A stretch of DNA of 64,000 nucleotides. Origin: Narthecium ossifragum (taxonomy: Eukaryota > Streptophyta > Magnoliopsida > Dioscoreales > Nartheciaceae). The position numbers were made by a program, and so were the translations under genes. Below the pieces are notes generated by a model. It had not been told where the DNA came from and did no database searches. It was given only the letters and a program-made list of their open reading frames with translations. Shown here piece by piece: positions 22,921 through 34,085 of the stretch. Each line of letters opens with the position of its first letter. The stretch's first letter is position 1. Location: the NCBI GenBank assembly GCA_963920575.1, contig OY986967.1, positions 26,985,137 through 27,049,136 on the forward strand. The letters are read 5' to 3'.

Positions 22921-23598
22921 GGTGTATAAGATATGCACCGTAAATGGGTGCATCGCGTGAAACGGCTATTTTGGTGGTTTCATACGATACACAATTTGGC
23001 CTGAAAAATACTATCACATGATATATATATTAGTTAATGCATGGTGAACCAAACACATATCACGAATCAGACCACTGATCCATGCCCCACGCCAACCAAA
23101 GCGAACTAAAAGTTCTAACTGTTCATGACGTATCTTTCAAATTTCGTAACGTACGGACATAATGCCCCTGAGGTTATAAATTTCGCAACCCAGCAGTATT
23201 TTGCTACCAATGTCGCCAAGTTGAGAGGCTTTCTCGCCACTTGGCAGCAGCTCTTCTCTCTCCTTTTTATTATGCTTTTTAATGACTTCTTCTTCCTCTT
23301 CCTCTTCCTTAGATTAAATCAGTGCCGGTTCTTCGGAGTTCTCGTGGATCGTGCTAACGTCAAGTTGAGGCAGTCTGGTAGGAACTTGGAGCTCAGACGG
23401 CAATGAACTCCGCATGAGGAGCGTCTTCAATTTTTAGGACAGCGATCTCTCGCACCTCCGATGCCAGATTTTTCATTGCGTTTTCTATCTATCCCATGTT
23501 TCTATTTGCTTTGCTAATATATAAAAAGAGTTTTCTTGCCGTTGAAGTTTGACGGCTTGAACAAGAGACAGATCCGTAGAGAGGAGAGAGGTCAAGAA
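22921..23598. other. UGT-3 upstream region
   Basis: No recognisable gene. A 93-codon ORF (23125-23406) has no family resemblance I can name and is Phe/Leu-rich, so I treat it as chance. The last 30 bp before UGT-3 contain a short GA-rich leader as in its paralogues. Confidence 0.5.
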
Positions 23599-25308
23599 AT
23601 GGGCACTATTGCAGCTGAGAAACCTCATGCAGTGTGCGTTACATACCCAGCACAAGGCCACATTAAACCTATGCTGAACGTGGCCAAGATCCTCCACTCC
23701 AAAGGCTTCCACATAACCTTCGTCAACACCGAGCACAACCTCCTCCGCTCACAAGTCGCCTCTGCCGTCGACGGCCTCCCTGACTTCCGCTTCGAGACCA
23801 TACCGGACGGTCTGCCGCCGTCTGATGGTGACACCACCCAAGAAATCGACGCCCGCAACGTCTCATCAATCACGAAAACTTCTTTTCATGATCTCCTATC
23901 GATGCTCAACGACCCCTCATCGCAGGCGCCGCCAGTGACATGCATTGTGGCCGATGCCACCATGACCTTCACTCTTGACGCCGCCGAGGAGCTCGGTGTC
24001 CCTGGGATCTGCTTCTGGACCGCGAGTGCTTGCAGCCTATTGTCCGCGGCTCACTTCCAACACCTTATTGATAGAGGCATTATACCTCTCAAAAGTAAGC
24101 AGCTATTATATTATCCTTCAACTATTGCCATATTGAATTAAAATCTCTTATTCCAACTGACTGTTCCAAAGTTGAGACATACAGTATTTGGATTTTACTT
24201 TAGATTCCATATGTTAGATCAAAGAGAGAAAAACTAACAAAATTATAGAGGTGTCGCTAATCCAGCCGATTGAGGCTATTTCTTGTTCTTGGGCTATTCT
24301 TATTGAAGAAACATGTCATTGATTGGAAGATGTTACCATCAATCTTGCATCATACGTGCAGGTGTGGATGATCATAGCAATGGAGAGCTCGATACCGTGA
24401 TCGACTGGATACCAGGCTTCGATGATGGGATCACTCTGAGACACTTCCCGAGGATGGTCGGTCTGGCTTTCGACAAATGTACCGACCCAATACTCAACCT
24501 CCTGCTACATGAGATACCGAGGCTTCAAAGGGCCTCATGTCTCCTTCTCAACACATTCGATGAGCTCGAGACTGGAGTTCTTGATGGCTTGTCTAAAATC
24601 CTTCCCCCTCTCTACACTATTGGTCCCTTACACATGCTCGCCAACATGGCCGAGAGCTCGCTTGAATTCACAAACTTGAACCTGTGGAAGGAACAACCGG
24701 GCTGCTTAGAGTGGCTGGAAGGGAGGAGGCCGACGTCCGTCGTGTATGTAAACTTTGGCAGCATAGCAGTGATGACCAACGAGCAGCTGATCGAGTTCGC
24801 ATGGGGGGTTGCAAACAGCAGGTATGACTTCCTATGGATCATCCGGCCTGACCTTGTGAAGGGCGAGTCACCCGTGCTTCCACAAGAATTTTTGAATGCG
24901 ATCGAGGGTCGAAGCTTTCTAGCCCCCTGGTGTTCACAGGAGCAGGTGCTGCGCCATCCGGCCGTCGGCGGATTCTTGACGCATTGCGGATGGAACTCGG
25001 TGATGGAAAGCATTGGCAGTGGCGTGCCCATGATATGCTGGCCATTTTTCGCGGACCAGCTCACCACCTGCCACTACCTGTGCGCCAAATGGGGCGTCGG
25101 CTTGGAGATCGACACGGATGTGAAAAGAGAAAAGGTGGAGGGGATGGTAAGAGAGTTGATGGAGGGAGAGAAGGGGAAAGAGATGAGGAACAAGGCATTG
25201 AAGTGGAAAGATATTGCAGTTGTGGCAGCCCAAGAAGATGGAGCCTCATACCAAAACATAGAGAAGGTGGCCAAAAGAGGTAGTTTCATTAGCAAACAGA
25301 ACATGTGA
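23599..25308 (+). CDS. UDP-glycosyltransferase, UGT85-like (UGT-3)
   Basis: Exons 23599-24094 and 24362-25308, phase-1 intron (GTAAG donor, GTGCAG acceptor), 480 aa. The start is the Met of MGTIAAEKPHAVCV; an in-frame upstream ATG exists but would add residues absent from the paralogues. The catalytic His is in YPAQGHIKP, and the PSPG box spans residues 355-398 with HCGWNS intact and ADQ at the end, so a UDP-glucose-using enzyme is expected. The box starts WCSQ rather than WCPQ. The last ~12 residues read in a different frame from the other copies (KVAKRG instead of a KVAKEVV-like ending), which one extra A near 25275 would explain; this lies beyond the catalytic core and may be tolerated. 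Acceptor unknown. Confidence 0.9.
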
Positions 25309-25633
25309 CTGATGAGGCCACAAGCTTTGGAGGGCGGGCGCATTGAACCATTGTAGGAATGATGTTCTTGTTTGTATGCTCTAGATCTCGTAATCTGATC
25401 TTGTTAGACTGGCAGAGTGTGGTGGCCTGGGGGTGTTTTCTGTTCACTCTAGCTGGGAATCCTCAGCAGGTTGGGGGACAGAGGCTTTTCCTGATGATAT
25501 TGGAAGTTGCATGTAATGTGTTTGAATATATATGTGCAAAAATCCTTGCTTTATATATGTCATCATATATAATATATAGCTTTTAGCTTTCGAACTCAAC
25601 TAATCAAAAAAAATATATATATATAATATATAG

Positions 25634-27157
25634 CTAGTGTTCACAGGTACAAAGAAAAAAGGATCGAGGATAGAGATGATCGAGAACCACCTTAATGAAA
25701 CTGATAGAATCTCTTATTAAATTATTAGGGCTTGAATGCTCGTACTGGATTTTGTTCATCAGCTCGTGAAAGCTTGCAGGGTGCTCCTTCTTGACCAGCC
25801 TTCCGATCAGACGAACACCCTTCTTCGACGCCGGCAGCCTCACGAAGCAGCACACAGGCAGTAAATAACTAGTAAGTGGCGAGAACAAGGGCGGACCATA
25901 AATTGGAACTCCCCAGCCGTAATCCATCTCATTAGAGCCCAGGTGCCTCCAGTCTGAGAGCATCAATGTTGTATAGCTCCATTTCAGATAGATTTAACTC
26001 ATGTTCTCCCTTCATCCATTTTGAGAACTCGTTTGGTAAATTTTGCTTGGCGTCCATGATCCAACCCACCACCTCGGCGAATCACAACTGGCACATCTTA
26101 TTGCTTTGTCCGGTGATCCTTAGATGGTGAATACAGTTTCCACAATAGCCTAGTCCTTCCTGGGGCAGCACGTACATGATGCGACTGTTTGCGGACATTC
26201 ACGGAAAAATCAAGAAGCATATCCGATGATGATCCAGGAGGGAGGTTCTAGTGCTTGGATGGCTTGTGCACGACACTGCCAAATTAAGCTTTGCTACAAC
26301 GGCAACAAAGGTGGAGCATCGTCGACCGGTCTGCTGCTTGATTTGGTTCTTGAGCAGGTCGATGTGATCGAGAGATATATCGATCGATCACGGACATTTC
26401 GAGATCGGGGGTAAACCTACATGCTGGAAATACTTGTGGAAGGGTTGGCGAGATTGGAAGAATAGCTTCTCTACACCAGATTGGATCGACTATTGGTCTT
26501 TCGAGGCCTCTAGCCATGTTCCCCACTGCTTTTAAGAATTGCCCCATACCCATGCCGTCGGCCATGGCGTGGTGCATTGCAACGCAAACTACAAATCCTC
26601 CACACTTGAATTCTGTAACCTAAGCTTAATTATAAAGACTTGCAGGATTGGTTAATTAGTTCTGCGGCTTATACCATAATACATAAGATTGAATGATGAG
26701 TTGAATAATATTACAGAGAGATCGATCAAGCTTAATTACCTGCATAATGACAGAGATGTTGTGGTTAGGGTTCATATCGGGGGGAGGGGAAGAGCAGAGC
26801 TCATCCCAGGAGATCACAAGGTTGTTCTTCAGAGTAATTGACTTGAGCCAGAGTGCAGTTAGCCGAGGCCTCCACGAACCAAACGTCCTCTCCGTTGCAG
26901 CACACATGGAGATCCCCGTCCTCGGAGTCCACCAGCCGGCCTGCTAGAGGGTAGTAATGGACCAGCCCCTTTGATAAAGCTCGCCTAATGACATCCGCCG
27001 GCTTCTCGCCGTGCTTGAACACGAGCATGGTGTCCATCGTTAGCCGCCGGATTCCAGGAATCTTGCCTAATGGCGACAGAGGGAGAACGGCAGACGGTGT
27101 CGGCGCACAGGGGACGACTAGCGTCTGCGAGGACTTGGTTATAGAGATCATGCTCAT
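25634..27157 (-). pseudogene. BAHD acyltransferase pseudogene
   Basis: Minus strand, start Met at 27157 (MSMISITKSSQTLVVPCAP), exon 1 to 26740 (GT donor), exon 2 from 26619 (AG acceptor). BAHD enzymes transfer acyl groups from CoA thioesters to alcohols or amines in the cytosol. The sequence resembles the benzoyl/anthraniloyl-transferase group. The catalytic HHAMADG motif is present at about 26555-26575, and the structural DFGWG motif appears as DYGWG at about 25915-25930. The frame is broken at least three times: near 26820 in exon 1; at about 26370-26380, where GATCGATATA looks like a 4-bp duplication; and several times between 26260 and 25970. Length without breaks would suit a ~440-aa BAHD. 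It sits between UGT-3 and the mobile-element block. Confidence 0.85.
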
Positions 27158-27527
27158 GGTAGAAGATGATGATGCCTTGATTCAAGATGACTGATGAACA
27201 CTGCTATGTGTGCCTCACTACTTAAGTGTTGATCGGATCTTAACATGACTGCCACAGCTTTGGTTTTTGCTGCCCTTAGAGAAGACTACGAATTATTAAC
27301 TGAAAACGTGTTAGTATATATATATATACATTATGTGGGCCTCGTGTCACCTGCTACGAATAGCCACCAGCCCCATACTCATCTCTCTCCTAACCACCCG
27401 TTAACCACCACCATCCACTACTCCCTTCCACATGTGATTTTTTCTCATTCGCCTGATATATATGAACTTAACTTGAATAGGACATCATTACCCGTATGAT
27501 AGGATCCCCGAATCTTATATAATAATA

Positions 27528-28225
27528 GGGTTTTTTTTGCATATCACCACCTACATTTCAGTGAATTTACATAAACCCACCTTATTTTTGTTTATTACAT
27601 TTCGCCACCTCTATTATTCATTAAAAATTTGTAAAAAGCCGCATCCGGTAAACTGCCGTTCCATTCCGTCGGTTTTCATTGTAAATTGACAAAATTACTC
27701 CTCCAGTAAATATACGACGTTATTTCCTCTTTCCTATGTACTCTTCTAAATTCTTGGTACGACTGTTTGCTTCATCACCGGCGATCTTGCCGCGTTCGTG
27801 ATTCAAAGGTGGAGGAAGAAAGATCTGAACTCCAATGTCAACACATATACACGATCCTTTGTCTTCCCTCCATTTATGTTATTACCCCTCCTCCCTTCTC
27901 TACAATAGTGTGACTGCTACTTCTTTAGGGTTCAACGTACTCCTCTCCGTGGGCGTGGGGAGAAACATTTGACCACCAATGTTCTTGTGGGAGAGGCCAT
28001 TGCATTGTGAAGGTGTTGAAGACGGCAACAAAGAACAACAGAAGATTCTACTCATGTCCAAAGAGAGAGTGCAAGTGTTTGTTAAAATGCTCGAACGGAA
28101 ACTAACAGGAGATGACTTTTTACAAATTTAATGAATAATAAAGATGGTGAAATGCAATAAACGAAAATGTAGATGTGTTATTACAAATTCACTAAAATGT
28201 AGTTGATGATATGAAAAAAAAATCC
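27528..28225. mobile_element. Mutator-type MITE with 9-bp target duplication
   Basis: A 698-bp element flanked by ATAATAATA on both sides (27519-27527 and 28226-28234). Its termini are inverted repeats of about 130-150 bp, starting GGGTTTTTTTTGCATATC on the left and GGATTTTTTTTTCATATC on the right in reverse complement. Long terminal inverted repeats with a 9-bp duplication indicate the Mutator superfamily. No transposase. The duplicated target is AT-repetitive, so chance is a small concern. Confidence 0.8.
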
Positions 28226-28626
28226 ATAATAATAAATGGATAAATGCTCGATCTAGATCTGAGCCTTGTGACACTGAGCTGCTTAGATCGAGGTCATATA
28301 GCAAGTGGCCTCCCAGCTTCTTACATAGATGTCAATGCTATCAGCTCTCTTATTTTAATGATAGAATTAATGCACACCCAGCGTGTGTGCATTATTATTA
28401 TGCACACTTGATGTGGCAGCCCCACGTGAGTGTTGTGTTCATTGGATCATAGCTATCTATCTTTCCCTCTTCCTTCTCATTAATTAGGACGAGAAACTTA
28501 ATTACACTTAATTTGTAGACAAATTAGTAGAATGACGTTATCACGTACGTGGGCCATTTTTTACTGGTCATCCTTTTAGCTGACAGATGTGATGAACGAT
28601 CCTCCGAGGCCATTATGGCGGGTCAG

Positions 28627-28655
<29 letters not shown>
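28627..28655. repeat. (TA)n microsatellite
   Basis: Uninterrupted TA dinucleotide run followed by a T-rich stretch (28680-28690). Confidence 0.95.
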
Positions 28656-28657
<2 letters not shown>

Positions 28658-28824
28658 CCACGTTTTATATTTGAATGCTTTTTTTTTTTTCTGTTTCAAC
28701 AATTATTATTAATTTATTTTCATTTTTTTATCCAAAATTCCTTCGTGGATAGGCTATCCTCGACCAAACACTCCTCCGGGGTTAATTGGAAAAGTCTAAT
28801 AAGTAACTGTGAATTAAAGATGCT

Positions 28825-29018
28825 AGCCTCGAGGTCGAGGATATATATGTTAGCTAAACTCTTTCTCGAGTTCCAAATTAAACCAACGATCTCAAAAGAT
28901 ACCTACCGGATTGAGCTAGCTGGCTCCAAAGCTAGATGCCGTACTTAGGTGATTTTTTAATCTTTACCTATTGCACTGTCACTATCCATAAACAATAGCT
29001 GTAAATTAGCACAGGGAG
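28825..29018. repeat. Duplicated UGT upstream segment, copy 1
   Basis: Matches 39665-39837 in the same orientation over about 175-190 bp: GCCTCGAG.TCGAGGATATAT, ACCTACC.GATT, AGCTGGCTCCAA, GTGATTTT.AATCTTTACCT, and a final AGGGAGTT. In the second copy this lies about 475 bp upstream of the UGT-4 start codon. Here no UGT follows, which suggests that a gene copy was lost or displaced by mobile elements. Confidence 0.75.
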
Positions 29019-29257
29019 TTGAGCTTTACTGTAAAAAAAAAAGCACCACATGGATATTAATTGGCATCGGAACCATTAGTGCTGCATCCACTGCGCTTGC
29101 ATGTGGCAATCAATCCTGCTTGCCAGGGTTGCATGTGGTCTCCACCTCCCCCTTTCTAATAGATGTATTGTCTCCTCACATAAAAAAAAGAGGGTACGTG
29201 TTTGGTTGTTGGATAGAAAAGACTATGGCTTTGTTTGGTTACCCATTTGACCAGTCG

Positions 29258-29673
29258 CGTTTGGTTGGCATTTAAGCGTGGGAGAGGCGACTCCCTCTCC
29301 TGAGCTCTCCCATGACGGAAGGAAACCGGACTCCTCCCGAAATTGGGAGGAATCATGTTTCCTTTCCTCCCATTTTGGTCAACGCAAAGAAAAGTACTAA
29401 AATACCCCTCTTAAAAATTATGTATCTTTTAAAAGATCTAATTATAACCATCAGATTTAGGGGTATATTAATAACTTCAATATCATTACTGCGCTTTCCC
29501 ATCTTAATTTGGTCATACCAAACACAAACAACGTCTTTCCCTCTTCCTCTCCCACTCCCATAGTCATACCAAACACAAACGATGGCAATCTCATTCCTCT
29601 CCACTCCTCTCACTCTCCCACTTCCTCTCCCTCTACCTCTCCCGTCATGCAACCAAACGCAACCTATACAGTA
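29258..29673. mobile_element. MITE-like element with GCGTTTGGTTG termini
   Basis: Left end GCGTTTGGTTGGCATT and right end reading GCGTTTGGTTGCATGA on the minus strand, followed inward on both sides by GGGAGAGG-like sequence. The interior is AT-rich with repeated CATACCAAACACAAAC motifs. No target duplication was found, so the superfamily is open (hAT-like ends are common for this motif). Confidence 0.45.
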
Positions 29674-30087
29674 TCATTGAAAGAAAAAAAACAAACAAAG
29701 CAAAACGAGGACTGGGATGGGGTGATGGCTCGCATCAAACGGGATGGAAGAAGATCAAAACTTACGGATTCTTAGGTGTTGTTTGGTTTTGGAAGATGTT
29801 TCTTGTTTTTATTTTTTGTTTTTTGTTTTTATTTTTTGAAAATGAAAATATGAAAACGTGTTTGGTTTGAAATGTTAAAAAACTGTTTTATGAAAATAAA
29901 AACATAACAATGTGTTTGATCTGTAACTATGGTTTTTGTTTTCAATGACTTTAATTTTGTAAGCTAGTTATCATTATTTATTTTATATTTATGTATTCTA
30001 TAGATCATTAATATATGAATTTTACATCTTTTTGTAATTACTATTTTGAAGCTATTGAATCTCATAATTTTTTTTAATATAAGTATA

Positions 30088-30427
30088 TCTATTATATAAG
30101 ATCAAGTGAGTTGTCCTGGTTTGTCCCACGTGGATAATCAACTTATTATTTAATTCGGTTTCAAAATTAAATTAGAGGTTTAGTTAGTCACATATTTAGA
30201 GGGACGGTAGTTATTAAAACCGTCCGTTTGAAAATTTAAAAGGATAGTTTATTAGAGACTTCAATTAACCACATTTCAGTTAGTCACATACTAAAACTGC
30301 ACATTTAAAAATTTAGGAAAATAATGTTTCATATTAGAGGGAGCAGTTATTAAAACCGTTCATTTGAATATTAGGAAAATAATGTCCGACTTAAAAGACC
30401 GTGTCGGGGGCACGGGCAATATACTAG
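30088..30427 (+). mobile_element. Helitron-like element (340 bp)
   Basis: Begins TCTATTATATAAGATC directly after an A and ends ATACTAG directly before a T, the expected A/T insertion site. The hairpin CCGTGTCGGGGGCACGG lies 12 nt before the end, as in plant Helitrons. A second element start (TCTATTATATAAGATG) follows immediately at 30428, so another Helitron of the same family probably inserted at the same spot and was then truncated. No Rep/helicase coding sequence. Confidence 0.7.
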
Positions 30428-30527
30428 TCTATTATATAAGATGAGGTATTGTGAGTCATAATTTGACTTATCTATTTTCTCACGTGGCAGCTCAGTCATC
30501 GAGAGAGGAGGAGATAGGGGGACACGT

Positions 30528-31410
30528 TGTCGCGCCTCGACCCGCAGACGCCAAATCGGGCCGGGACACGAGGGGGAAAGACCTACAACTACTAGCTTCA
30601 ACTGGCGGAAACAGTTGAAACTAGCACACAGCTGACGGAAACAGCTAACGACAAGAACAAGGCGGAAGCAAACAAACAACGTCTAATAACATCTATTACA
30701 GAACAGATATAATAAAGTTAAACAAGAGTTCTAGTACAACAGGTTTACAAGGGATCAACAACAGTCCCCAAAAAAGATACAACACCCACCGGAGTCTCCG
30801 CAAAGGCACAAACAAAACCCTGCTGACCCTCAGATATGGTCAGGAGCCGGCGCGCTACCACGGGACGACCGACGGGGAAGCACCCCAGAGGAGCTAGGAC
30901 CTGCACCTGCAAACAACACAGTCCAGGTAGGAATGAGCAACAGCTCAGTAGGGTCCTACTCTACAGTTATGGCAAAGAAAGTAAACCGACCGAACAAACT
31001 CTGTGCCAAGTACTAAGGCTTGCCAAGGATCCCATAAATCCCGTCAATAACCCGAAGGGTTCCTGTCCTAAGTACGCCCCTCTGACAACCACTGCTCAGG
31101 GGTGGGCAACTCCGACGACCCCTGTCATAGGGTGGACATGACGCTACTAGTAGGACACCCTTCTCCAAGCGGGATCTCCACACTTGGCGGAACGACCGTG
31201 GTTAAGATTACCATCTCTCAGCACTCCAAGCAGCAAAGCCAACACGACCCCTAACTCCCGACCAAAGACTAAGTCTAGCCAGGGAGTCCATCGATCCCAT
31301 CGATGCTTTCCCCCCCCAGGGTTCCTGTCCAACGTACGTCCCTCCGACAGCCACTGCTCGAGGACTGGGCTACCTACGACGGTCCCTGACACAGGGTGGG
31401 CAAGACGATA
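30528..31410 (-). mobile_element. Truncated Ty3-type LTR, inverted
   Basis: Plus-strand TGTCGCGCC at 30528 is the inverted LTR end (GGCGCGACA). The conserved GAGC...GCTCA block appears inverted at 30925-30960, and the duplicated ~240-bp unit of this family at about 31020-31140 and 31260-31405. It stops where the plus-strand LTR at 31411 begins, so only the 3' third is left. Confidence 0.8.
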
Positions 31411-33822
31411 TGTGAGGGCCCGTCCCTCAGACCTGACTCGACCACGTGGGTCGAGAGCCAGTTTCCTGTTGGTTTGGTTCCGCGTTGGGCACGATCGGGC
31501 GATCGTGTGGCGGTTTTGGACCCCGGGGGCATTTTGGTAAATATGCCCTCTGGTGGTCGGTTTCACACCCGCGTTCCACACACTGACTTTGATTGATGTA
31601 TGTGTTTGATTAGATTCCCTAGGGTGCGTCCGATCGGAGGATCGGAGCTCGATCGGGAAAGATCGATTTGGACGGCTGAGATAGGTTTGGAATGTCTATA
31701 TAAGCCAAGTCCCTTTCTCTCTTTCCCTCTCTCCTCCTTAACCTGTCGTTCTCTCCCCTTCTCTCTCTCTCCTTCGACTGAGGTAGGGTTTGGAGATTTG
31801 GTCTTCGGAGCTCGGATCTTGTCGGCTTGACCAGCGGGACGCGAGGAGGAGCTACCCTACTTGTTCAAGTAGGTGTTTCTACCTCGATCCTTGGATCGGG
31901 TTCTCCTAGGATAGGTTTTATGTGCTTTCGTTGTAGGAATACATGTTAGAATGGTTTGTAACTCTTTGTATGTGTAGAGTAACTCTTTTCCTGTATTCCA
32001 ACGTTGAGATTTCAGTATTTGAACGGTTAGTTTCCGTATTATCGCTGTTTTGTCGATTTTTGTCCATTTGGACCTAAATAGGAGATTTAAGCGTCAAAAT
32101 CTGGATTTCTTCATTCCATTAGCTTTCTCATTGCTAAATACACTTGCTTGCAAAATCTCATTTAATTCCAACATGATTTGATACTTGAAATCCAAAGAAA
32201 TGGATTTCCGGCACTGTTCTGATGAACTGTGCCAAGAGCTCGACGGTCGATCGGTGCATCGACCGTCACATGTTGTTTTACGCCTTCTGGGCCTGGCGGT
32301 CGACCGTCGGATCGACCGTCGCATCGACCGTCAGGCTCTGTCGGGATTTTAGCCTCCCACGGTCGATGGGTCGATCGACCGTGGGTCCTCTCTCTTTTTC
32401 ATCCCGCCTCACGGTCGACCGTCGGATCGACCGTCGCATCGTCCGTGAGGCTCTGTCCCGTTTTGGGCTCTCGACGGTCGATGGGCCGATCGACCGTCGC
32501 CCATGAGGTTTTCTTCGTTTTGGCCTCACGGTCGATCGGTGGATCGACCGTGACATCGTCCGTGGTCTCACGGTCGATCCCCGGATTGACCGTGGCATCG
32601 TCCGTGACCACTTGGACTTGATTTTCTGGCTTTTCTTTGGTGGATTTGATTTGGGATTAGTATCTAAACATGTTGGGAAGCATGTAGGGGGATTTGATGA
32701 GGTTTTCAAAGGATTTTCATCGGGTTTGAGAATCGATTCGAATAACTCTCTTTTCGGGTAAATCTAAGGTTTCACTTGCATTTAATACATGTTTGCTGTA
32801 GTTAAATGCTTAATTGATTGCTTAGCCATTAACTAGCTATGAGTGCTAGTTAATGAGGAATTGTGGATCCTTAGCCTCTTGCCGGCGAGTGCCGAGGGCT
32901 ATTGTATATCTGTTGAACGTGTAACTGTTGAAGTGGCATGTAGAGACATCTAGGATAGATGTTTGCCCTAGGCTCATACATTGTATGCATTAGAAGCATT
33001 TGAGGTTAGGCGGGCGATAGTTTAGGTCGCCGATCCGAGGCTCTCGGGTAGCTCAGAGCTAGCCTTAGGACCGTGGATGGGTAGTCAGGAGTAGGGTGTG
33101 ATTGTTGATCAAGTCTCATGTATTTGAGGATTCACGCTAGTTGACTCTGATCAGTGTTTGAGGTTTAGAGGTCGGGCTGTCTTCCGAAGCTAAGTTCTAA
33201 GGATGGGTGTCGACGTCCCTGACATGGTCCCCAGGCAGTGGTTTCCTGCTGGGTAATGGTGATCCTACTGGTTCCGGTTCTTTCCTCCCAGCGTGTTGGT
33301 TGAGTTTCCCAGCGTGGTCGGTTGAGAAGAGTAGGATCCCTTGGGGAGTCGACAGGGTTGTGGGACCCGTGGCATCCGTTAGACTTGAGCTGGAAGACAA
33401 CTCTGTTGTTGTTTTCCTCCTTTCAGTGTGTCGTAGAGTAGAACCCTACTGAGCTTATCGCTCACTCCTACCCGGGCTGCGTTTGCAGGTGCAGGCGGCA
33501 GTTCTTCTTCGATGGAGCCGGCTGGATCGGCTTGAGGTTGCTTGGAGGATTACCAGTTGTATCCTTTTGATATTTGTATGTGTATATGATGTAAGCTTCT
33601 GAGTATTTTGGAGTATTGTATTAAATCTATCTCTTGGAAGCTATTGTATCTAATCCAAATTGCACAACTTGTTGTTATATGATAATTAAACCTGTTTAGC
33701 CTCTGGAATGTAATTGTTTAAATTATCCGTCTTTTCCGCTTTGTACCGCGCCGGTTGATGATGAATAGTGTTAGGACCCTCACGTCCCGTCCTGGATGGG
33801 TTTTCTGGGTCGGGGTGTGACA
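31411..33822 (+). mobile_element. Ty3-type LTR (plus), complete ends
   Basis: Starts TGTGAGGGCCCG and ends GGGGTGTGACA (2412 bp). It shares the 5' block (31515-31590) and the GAGC...GCTCA block (33450-33475) with the other LTRs. A TATA box is visible at 31697. Its array unit is different: CGGTCGATCGACCG-like palindromes at 32241-32609. No target duplication: left flank CGATA belongs to the inverted LTR piece and right flank is ATCCT, so one border was probably changed by recombination. Confidence 0.85.
31697..31703 (+). promoter_or_regulatory. TATA box of the LTR promoter
   Basis: TATATAA followed by a pyrimidine-rich start region (31710-31760), in the position expected for the U3/R border of this LTR. 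Confidence 0.55.
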
Positions 33823-34085
33823 ATCCTCCTCCCGCTCCCGTCGCTCCAATCTCCCCTCCAAGCAAGCCCGCGATCTCCTCTTCTTCCTGCATCCTATCCT
33901 CCATGGCTCCACCGCCGCCATGAACACCTCCAGCAACACCTCCAACCAGAGCTCCGCCTCTTCCAGCCATGCCGCTCTGTCAAACGGGTCGTGCCATGCA
34001 CCACCAAAAGCTCAGCACCACCAGCGCCACGCCCTCCTCCTCGTCGAAGAGCTTACCCATGAAGAAGGTCCCCGGAGACTACGGT

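Noticed and set aside
23125..23406. 93-codon ORF upstream of UGT-3
   Set aside because: Phe/Leu-rich low-complexity stretch, no family signature and no splice or promoter context.
31411..33822. 5-bp target duplication for this LTR
   Set aside because: Flanks CGATA and ATCCT do not match; the left flank is part of another LTR.
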